NCBI GenBank assembly: GCA_030762935.1
Contig: CM060900.1
Location: 430,736,421 to 430,800,420, forward strand
Reading direction: 5' to 3'
DNA from: Hymenopus coronatus
Lineage: Eukaryota > Arthropoda > Insecta > Mantodea > Hymenopodidae
DNA: 64,000 nucleotides
Shown: positions 56,331 through 64,000 of the stretch, in pieces
Numbering within the stretch: the stretch's first letter is position 1
How the letters are laid out: each line of letters starts with the position of its first letter
Program-made: the position numbers and the translations under genes
The notes under the pieces: generated by a model
Told to the model about the DNA's origin: nothing
Databases searched by the model: none
The model's input: only the letters and a program-made list of their open reading frames with translations

Positions 56331-56899
56331 CAGAAAACAACTTTTGATTTATGTATTAGCATCTGATGTACCACTTTGGAAACTTGATATATCTAATTTG
56401 AGAAACTTTCTTCATAAATATACATCATGTAATGTATGTAAGCACGTTACTAAATACTTATGGCAATCATTTGTATGCAAATTAAACTAGAAAATGAGTT
56501 TGTTTTGGTCTTGATATATGAAACAACAGATTCTGAGGTAAACTTATTGTGAATGTAATAGTTGGTGCCCTTAAAAAACAGGAACCAATGGTGTCATATC
56601 TTCTTAATGCTATATATTTTGAGGTCACAAACAATGTAACAACAACTCAATTTTTAATTTATTCTTGAAAATTTCTATGCCAAAGGAAATTAAATATGAT
56701 AGGGTGCTTTTAATCATCACAGATGGCATCAGCTACAAAATTAAATTAGGATGCACATTGTATGGTATTTTCCCTAGTTTAATACAATTAACGTGCCTCA
56801 CACATGCACTTCATCAAATTTGTGAATAGATACTGGAGAATTTACTGTAGTGGATCAGTAAAAAAAGTTTTTTTGAAACCTCCTTCAAGAGTTCAGTTA

Positions 56900-57495
56900 C
56901 TTAGGTCCTTAGCACCATCAGTTCCACTTCTTCCTTACTGCCCTCTACTATACCAGAATGTCTACAATCAGTAAAAGACCCTAATGATGCTGCATTCATT
57001 CCTACACCCCAAAATTTACCTAATGATAAATTGGAAGCTGGTCCTGTTTTTCTAACTGCAGACTTTTCTGTGCTACTTAAAGCTATTACCTCCTTAAAAC
57101 AGAAGGCTTAGCCTTAAATGAAGCACTCAGTGTTTCAAAAAACAACAGCCAACTTAAATTCTGTTTCTGGTAATGTAGGGGAAATATTAAAGAAAAAGTG
57201 AAGGGTGTAATATAAAAGAATTCTGTATATGAAAACATATATGTAAAATTAGAGACATTGTAAATGGAAGCATTACAATTAACTTACAACAATGGCCTTT
57301 TACTGCAAACTAGTTGGCATGGTATGCGCTAGTATCATCCTGTGATGTAAAGAGGAGTTTCTCAAGATATAAATCCATTTTCAGAGATAACAGACATTCT
57401 TTTAACTTTGAAAACCTTCGTCACATGGCTGTTGTGAACTGCAATTCATTGCTTCTTTTGGGTAGTGAATCAGAAGCTTCTACTTCTCAACAATA
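56900..57495 (+). pseudogene. hAT transposase C-terminal region (CGGBP1-like group)
   Basis: The 60-codon frame from 57314 carries LVSSCDVKRSFSRYKSIFRD, then NRHSFNFENLRHMAVVNCNS, the hAT dimerisation helix as found in transposases related to CGGBP1-like proteins, and ends GSESEASTSQQ. Upstream, in changing frames, KAITSLKTEGLALNEALSVF and VNGSITINLQQWPFTAN fit the preceding linker. Stops and shifts make it a pseudogene; the catalytic core further upstream is not recognisable. Confidence 0.65.
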
Positions 57496-57661
57496 AATAT
57501 AAGTTCAATTTTCTGTCCCTTTGTTTACAGTGAAGAATATTACAGATATAAAGTATATTTTAAGTGCATATTTATTGGCACATTTTCAAGTTTTTAAAAA
57601 CATATTTACATTCATATCTCATAGCTTTTTACGGCATGAGCTTCCGGGACCTATTTATGGC

Positions 57662-58212
57662 TTTTAGGATCTCAAAGGACAGGCTAAAATTATTTCCCAA
57701 ATATTTCTGTTTTTCATCTTCATCGAAGTATATACATACTGTGTTACAATAGATATTTTAAATATTAGCTTTTATGGTTTCTAATGTCCCATGTATTAAA
57801 ATGTTGAAGTTGATTAAATGAAATTTTAAGCTGATTTTCACTACTTCTCAGTGTTTTTTTTTTATTTTTTTTGTTTCATCCTCAATTCAGGTCAAAACAT
57901 TGGATCTTTATAAACCGGCACACTTCACATATGATGAAGGAATGAAGCATACTAAATATATTAATGGAAGATAGATAAGACTACTTTACATGCTTGTTTT
58001 ACTTCACTTACTCAAAATTTTGTGTTCACAGAAGTAGGTTTGGATTGTAAGAAATTTATCACATGGTGAGGCATAATAATGTGGCCATGTTTGTATAACC
58101 TGAAGGCCAGAAATTCACATAAGATGAAGGAACTAAACACAATGAACATATACAGAGATATTATTTCACTAGAACTGGTAGAACCTGTCAGAGTTAAGAT
58201 AGTAATACACAA
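57662..58212. other. AT-rich intergenic stretch
   Basis: Poly-T at about 57856-57873; no recognised gene. Confidence 0.45.
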
Positions 58213-58430
58213 TCAACCCCCGGGTTCGATCTCATGCGACCACATATGAGATTTGTGGTGGACAAAGCGGCGCTGGGGCGGGTTTTCCCCAGGTTCTCCG
58301 GTTTCCCCCGCCATCGCATTCCACCGGTTCTCCATCTTCATTCATGTATCATCAGTGTCACCATCTGCGGTGCCATAAGTAGTTAGAGTGGGCGTTAAAA
58401 CACTACAAAAAAAAAAAAAAAAAAAAAAAA
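58213..58430 (+). repeat. SINE-A, 5'-truncated copy with A tail
   Basis: It starts at the B box (CCGGGTTCGATCTC) and keeps GAGATTTGTGGTGGACAAAG, GGGTTTTCCCCAGGTTCTCC, GGTGCCATAAGTAGTTAGAG and GGCGTTAAAACACTAC, followed by a poly-A run at 58406-58430. The long A tail and low divergence suggest a relatively young insertion. Confidence 0.85.
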
Positions 58431-58899
58431 ACACACAATCAACCAGTAAAAGATATTTCATTTTTCATTTATTTTGATTAAGATACATCTTCTAATGATG
58501 AATTAAAAGAAAATTTCCATAGACAATGGCCATATTGACTTTGATATATAGAAACAAGAGTTTAGCGAATAAAATAAGCTACAGAAACAAAACACAACCA
58601 TCTGAAATGAGGTCCCTTATTTTATGTGTGAGTGAATAAAAGCATAGTGCATCTGTTTAAGTGCTTCATTATTCATGCTTTTTCTCACTTCCCTCATTAA
58701 GTGCATGCCTTTAACTGATTAATTTTATGAAATATACAAGCTCTTACAGAGCTTCCAATTTAATTACTTAAATGTCAATACTTCTAAAAATGTTATAAAT
58801 AATTAAATTCAATAAATTTTGCCTGTTCAATATCAGCAACAGAATGTGAGACACTGTTAAAGACAAGACCACCAAATTTCATCACTTCATCTAAGGGCT
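58431..58899. other. AT-rich intergenic stretch
   Basis: No recognised feature. Confidence 0.45.
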
Positions 58900-59190
58900 C
58901 TGGAGTTGCTGGAGCGTACAATAGTGGTCGTCATGCTGAGGGTCCGTGGTTAAATTCCTGCCTCTGGGTGGCAATTCTTAGTCAGCCCAATCCAAACTTT
59001 TGTCTCTGAGTAGTTCAAGTCTCCGCAAGGGCCAATGTAGTACAGAGTCCACAATCAATATTGCTTAGTTCCATCACCATTTACCATTTTCACTGTCTCA
59101 TTACAAGCAACAACCTCAGCCCTCTGGGTACCTCCAAATGAGCTCCAAAGATTGATTGATGGAACTAGGTTTTCCCAGAGGGTATTGGCC
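58900..59190 (+). repeat. tRNA-derived SINE-like element (family G)
   Basis: GGAGCGTACAATAGTGGTCG (A-box-like) and CCGTGGTTAAATTCCTG (B-box-like) are spaced as in a tRNA head. A GC-richer body follows, with TCAAGTCTCCGCAAGGGCC and, near the end, TTTTCCCAGAGGGTATTGGCC. Only one copy is in the window, so family status is inferred from the head alone. Confidence 0.5.
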
Positions 59191-59449
59191 ACATGGGTAG
59201 CATACTAAAATAACCAACTTATTCTATTTTTGATGATTCAGAAACACACAGCTATAGTACTATCCTTTAAGAAACTAAATTCAAACCTCTTGCAGATCAT
59301 TATTATGCAACTGAGTGAGTCAAACAATTGGTATCAGTTGTTGGAATATTAAAATACTCAAAGTTGGATACTCCCACTTTATCTTCCATTTTTATTTCAA
59401 CTGACTTTATTCTGCATATATTCATACTCTCTATTCACTTTTGTTCAAA
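59191..59449. other. Intergenic stretch
   Basis: No recognised feature. Confidence 0.4.
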
Positions 59450-60030
59450 TCTGGACAATTAAGTTCAATATCTTACCAAATGTGACACAAAGATTTTCGA
59501 AAGTCTCCCTATAACAAACTATCCTTTATATGAAAAATGAATTCAATATGCATGACTGTGTCAAAAATGGTTCAAATGATTTTGATTGAAATGTTCACAT
59601 TTATGATATTTCCGTAACAAGTAAAATGTGCATCATGAATTTTCTGGGAATAGCCTGTTATGTCTTCTTCATTCAGAAGGAATTTGGTATAATAAGTAAG
59701 CCATAAGAAATAGAAAAGAAAAAAACATAATTGGTAGACAAAATGCATAGAACTCTTCAAAACACACAACTTATTTCAAATGCTTTTTGTGATATCAGCT
59801 TTTTAGAAAAGTATCACTTATTGTTTTAAATACTTTTCCATCATTTTCTTAAAGTACTGTTGCTATTTGGTTATTTCTTGCAATGGCAGAGGAAGAATAT
59901 TTAATACATAGATTTTAAATATCTGAGAATCATTTCTGTTTCCTTTATCTCCCTTGTATTTATGAAGAAAAGTGTTATTGGAATTTTGTTCATAAATGTT
60001 TATCTTGATTAGCATGAAGTACACAGATTG
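59450..60030 (-). repeat. Family M interspersed repeat, copy G (reverse)
   Basis: Reverse-complement landmarks are AGATTTTCGAAAGTCTCCC, AACTATCCTTTATATGAAAA, AAAATGGTTCAAATGATTTT, GAATTTTCTGGGAATAGCC and TTGATTAGCATGAAGTACAC. Confidence 0.6.
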
Positions 60031-62089
60031 AAAAAACAAACAAATAAAAAGGCTTTCATAAGAATAGTTTGTAGATCCTATATAAAGTATTAAATTGGGT
60101 ACAGAAAGTTATATGTATGTTACATTGATTTTTTCTTTGATAAGGTGGCAACTCGTGGATCTGTAATCTGTATAATATAGAGACCTCATTTCTGGCATGT
60201 GATTCCTGCCTTGCAAGAGTGTAATTGTGCCGAGATGCCAGTTGGGGTAAAACCATATATCAGATATCAAGACAACATTTGTTTCATTTGACCTTCACTA
60301 TTGAATATATGTCCAGAGCTCTTTTGAATGCTTGGCACACAGAAATTTACAGCTCATATCCATTATATTCCACAAAATATATTTAAACGAAAATAACTGT
60401 GTGTATATATATATATATATATAATCCTAGCCATTAGTTAAATTTAGAAATAAAGCTTGCAATAAAATACATTAAAATATACCTTCCAAAGCAAGCAGAA
60501 ATTTAACTATATAAATAGTTATTGTATTATGCCTTATGCTTTTCAGTAGCAACAGACTTGAGCCATTTATATCATTGGTGCACCTGTCCTTCAAGATTTC
60601 AGTGTCTAATATATATATATATAAATCTTAATCACACATTCTTAACACATTGAGAAGTCTGTGTTTCAGTATTTCTTCTAACTTTTAGTCCTACCGTGCT
60701 TAATATTTATTTAGAATTTCTTAAAGGAAATGCCTAGTTTTGTTTTGCTTTTGCTGTTGGATGGGTCAGTGTATCTCATCACTTTGCTGTTAATCTTAAC
60801 AGCATGTTCACAATATCAGTCTCAAACCTAATGAGTCAACTTTTAAAGCAGAGAAACAGCCAACATGCAGGTTTCCCAATCTAAACTCATGTCTGTGCCA
60901 TAGTAATGTTACAACAAAGCAATCAATACACATCAGAAAATGTTTAAAGAGAACAAAACAAAGCATAGAAAATAATTATGCATGTATAAGCTTCTCAAAA
61001 GGAGAATAACTGACTACAAATAAACTAACATAATTAATACTCCTATAATTGATGTCTATTTTCCTCTGTTTTCTTCAGCAAAATGTTGAAATCTGATGTG
61101 AAGAGAATGGCATTTTCAATAGAATGCTAAAGCAAGAGGTGTGTCCTCCTTTGTGTTAGCTTTAATATCCTCTTTGAGTGCTGAACACAGTTCATCCTCT
61201 CATGTGGTCTATGGAATCTCAAAAATGTTGATTTGCTATTTATACTGTTCATTATGACCCCTTAATTAACTAATTTCACTTTAAATTTACACTTTCAGTT
61301 ATTTACCAATCTTCACAAGAAGCATACCACTTACACACATGTCACTGGTTAGTTTAGATATTTTACAGAACATGCACTTCTGAGCACTGCTATGTACACA
61401 ACTTAACATACAGATGTGTGGGAATTGTAGCTGTTACAGAATTGTATAAGGGTGTGCTACATGCTGTAGAAATACTACCAACATAGATTGCAGTATGAGG
61501 ATTATTGTTTTTCTGTTCTACATCACTTTGACTTTAACTATGCAATACAGTGCTTTAAATATGCTGTAGTTTGATAATATCTTTTAAAATAAGTTTATAT
61601 CACAAATTAAATATTAGACAGATTTTAGTATTTCCTTTTCACATGGTGACAGTAGTAAAATTGAATGACTCCTTATGGAACAGACCACTTTTACAAAGAA
61701 CCAATGGTAAACTCCTTAGACTCTATCAAACTTCTATTACTTTCTGCTCCTGTTGCTTACAGAAAAAGTATTTCCCTATGCATATCTCGCCACTAGCAGT
61801 ACCCACAAATGTGAGGACTCCTGGTCAGACTTATGTTGTCTGAAATACACACTGTAATGAAAATACTCATGCTGTTCATAAGTGTTGCAAAAACATTTCT
61901 AAACAAAAGAAAAATCTATAAATGTATTCAGGGGGTGAAAGAATTATACCGTAATGATATCTGATTTTATCCTTTCTTTCCTTTTATTTTTTATTTATGG
62001 GGCATTTATTTATCGGGAAGTCACTGCTTCAGAATTCAACATCACCAGTTAACACTTGTTCCACTGACTAGATTGCATTTGATTTATAG
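60031..62089. other. Long AT-rich stretch without recognised genes
   Basis: (TA)n tracts lie at 60402-60424 and 60610-60623. No domain-bearing ORF on either strand. Confidence 0.45.
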
Positions 62090-62557
62090 TTGTGTGAACC
62101 ACATCTTTCAGGGATATCTATTGTCTCTACTTCATCTGAAGCCCAATGTGGAGCAGTATGTCCTAACTAGAGCCTTCCTTTGTATGCGTGGCCAGCCTAA
62201 TAAGAATTTTCTTGAGACCAGAAAGCATTCTGTTTGCAGGCAGAGACAACTATTCACAGCCTCTCAAATTCAAGTGCATACATTTTTCATGAAATTATAG
62301 CTACAATAACCACATACCATTTTCATAGAAAGTGTTGGAATATATGTGCTGCCACACATCTCTCATGCTATTTAAGAGAAGTTGCTTTAACATACATCAA
62401 TTCTTTGTGGCCATGTAAATAAAACAACATGTCACCCATAGCAAAAATTAAATCTGGGTTAGTACAGCATTCATTAACATTATCTAACACCTGATTGCAG
62501 AAATTAACCCTACTTACATTTTCACATGGTTGCCATTCTTTAAGCATGATTATCCTA
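62090..62557 (-). pseudogene. Faint DDE-type transposase remnant
   Basis: On the minus strand, NVSRVNFCNQVLDNVNECCT then NPDLIFAMGDMLFYLHGHKE (62520-62400) resembles the RxxFCxxxL...NPxxIxFxDEAxFxLxGhvN motif of transposases in the Tc1/mariner-like DDE group. The catalytic aspartate is kept (MGD) but the following DEA motif is DML. The rest of the domain is not readable. Confidence 0.35.
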
Positions 62558-62785
62558 TTAAGCTGCACCGTGGTTGAGCAGTTAGACTACTCGCCTCTCA
62601 CCTAGGTGGCCTGGATATGATCCCAAGCAAAGCAGTGCAGGTTTTCTACAGGTTCTCTAGTTTCCCCTACCATCACATTATTTCACTTGGGCTCCATCTT
62701 CATTTCATGTATCATCAGTGTCATCGCCTGTGGTGCCATTTGTAGTAAAAATGAGCATTAAACACTATCGGGGGGGGGGGGAATT
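62558..62785 (+). repeat. SINE-A, older forward copy
   Basis: A box GCACCGTGGTTGAGCAGTTA is present; about 30 bp around the B box and the GAGATTTGTGGTGGACAAAG block are deleted. The TTTTCTACAGGTTCTCTAG block, TTCATGTATCATCAGTGTC and GTGGTGCCATTTGTAG are present, and it ends AGCATTAAACACTATC followed by a G12 run. Confidence 0.75.
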
Positions 62786-64000
62786 ATCCTATTGGGTTTT
62801 AATTTTAAATGTATAGTGGCATTCCAAGCCAAGGTTTGTGAAACTTCTTCTTTCTGTGTAAAAATTCCCTTTTACTTTCACAGAGACTTATTCTAACTTT
62901 TCTCTGATATAATTTTCTCTGTAAGAACAAGGTAATTTAATATTTGATCCTTAACAAGAATAGATCCTGTTCCCCTTTAGTGAGCATTAAGCAAATATTG
63001 TTACAATAAAGCTTGTAAGTAAATTTAAAATACAAATTCAAACAAGCCAGTAAAACAATAAGGTATTGATTATAAACAACTAAGAGCTCGTCAATAAAAG
63101 TACAATTGTCATTGTGCTGTAAATCATCAAGGTAAAATGGAAAAATAGAGTATTTAAAATACAGGTATTGATACAGATACACACTTAAAATATGAAATCA
63201 CCACTTAGTGCTTTCAAATTCTTCCAAGCTATGAAACACTTTCTTTTTGTAACCAATGCTGTAATATAGATTTAAACCTATAAGTAACAGTTATAGCAGC
63301 TGATGGAAGTTTGTTAAAGTATTTTATACCCATATACCTAAAACTCTTTTGTAGTTTTGTTAATCCACAATTTCTTTGTATTAATTAACAAGATTAAAAA
63401 CCATTCCTTCTGAGGCACAAAAACAGTGGGAAATCTGTCTATAAATAGCTGTCTCATTTCTCTACAAGTGTTTGTCACATAGGAATCATACATAAAGATT
63501 CGTGTGCTAAAATATATACAATTCTTGGCATTAAAATAGCTCTAATGTATATCACACTTAAACACATGGTCTCATAATGTATTACTCCCTATACAAAAAT
63601 TTTGTCAATTAATTAGCTAGCATACACAGACAGGGAAAATGGAGAAAACAGATCTGGTTAGTAAAAGCATAGATAGGGCAAGCAATTGCCCAAAATATGG
63701 CCATGTGTCAAAGGGAAAGCTCTGTAGATCTGCTGCAAGCAACTGTTGCTATACTACTTTATGGATAAGCAAATTGACAATGACTTGAAGAATATACTGA
63801 ATTTTGTTACCGTTCCTTGTTAGAATAGTTGCATATGATATTTCCAGCCTAGTCCTGTTCCCATCCTCATATTTTCTACCATCTTTTAAATTCTAACTGC
63901 TTGGAAAGTGCCATATTTACACTTGTTGGTTGACACTATAACTTACTGTTTTTGATGATAAATAACTTCTGTAATATCTTACTAGCATATCTATACAGTA
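62786..64000. other. AT-rich intergenic stretch to window end
   Basis: No recognised gene or repeat. Confidence 0.45.

Larger units (their letters stand above)
55423..57661 (+). mobile_element. hAT-type DNA transposon with imperfect ends and 8-bp duplication
   Basis: The element is 55431-57653. The left end TAGGGCCCTATG and the right end (complement) TAGGTCCCGGAAG share TAGGkCCC. The flanking 8-mers are TTTATAGC (55423-55430) and TTTATGGC (57654-57661), 7 of 8 identical. hAT transposase sequence lies inside at 56900-57495, in the orientation expected from the left end. A family B SINE (56133-56330) is nested inside. The TIRs are short, so the boundaries are probable, not certain. Confidence 0.6.

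Noticed and set aside
62073..62300. 75-codon plus-strand ORF after an acceptor-like CATCTTTCAG
   Set aside because: No recognisable family and no donor at its end; the same segment may be the antisense of a transposase remnant.

Overview
The window looks like nuclear DNA of an invertebrate animal, most likely an arthropod. It is AT-rich, has introns and almost no single-copy coding sequence, and is packed with decayed eukaryotic transposons: Penelope-like elements, a Jockey/CR1-type LINE, Ty1/copia, gypsy, Tc1/mariner, hAT and several tRNA-derived SINE families. The species cannot be named from this sequence. There is no operon structure, Shine-Dalgarno site or CRISPR array, and no structural RNA gene that I would trust.

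Layout. 0-9 kb: a 415-bp tandem dimer, three copies of a ~0.9 kb repeat (called family M here) and SINE pieces. 9.4-13.5 kb: a non-autonomous hAT element with 8-bp target duplications, a possible small ORF, an inverted (AGT)n/(ACT)n microsatellite, and on the minus strand the best host-gene candidate, a last exon encoding seven C2H2 zinc fingers (11337-12360). A GC-rich repeat and a possible Penelope remnant follow. 14.9-17.1 kb: a decayed gypsy element whose parts lie on opposite strands, a SINE and a mariner transposase remnant. 17.1-26.6 kb: a direct tandem duplication of a ~4 kb unit. Each copy acts as an empty site for an insertion in the other: a SINE in unit 1, and a 1.5 kb GC-rich, gag-like (zinc-knuckle) polyadenylated retrosequence in unit 2. 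Both units carry an exon-shaped ORF for a small single-pass membrane protein.

27-37.7 kb: SINE, family M, a LINE tail, hAT debris, a copia element on the minus strand truncated at its 5' end, and a Tc1-type 3' fragment. 38.3-43.4 kb: a LINE interrupted inside its reverse transcriptase by a nearly intact Penelope-like element. That element has 12-bp target duplications, inverted terminal sequences and a hammerhead-ribozyme-like 3' fold, and the LINE ends in a tetranucleotide microsatellite. 47-52.3 kb: a large imperfect inverted repeat (arms ~1.4-1.6 kb) around a second Penelope copy that is itself a palindrome. 53.7-57.7 kb: two hAT remnants, one bounded by imperfect TIRs and 8-bp duplications. 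58-64 kb: SINEs, family M, a faint DDE transposase remnant and otherwise featureless AT-rich DNA.

The genes do not form a pathway. What the window records is the order of insertions: PLE into LINE, SINE and gag-like retrosequence into the tandem units, and transposon fragments abutting one another. All family calls come from reading motifs by eye. Boundaries given with target duplications or empty sites are firm; the others are approximate.
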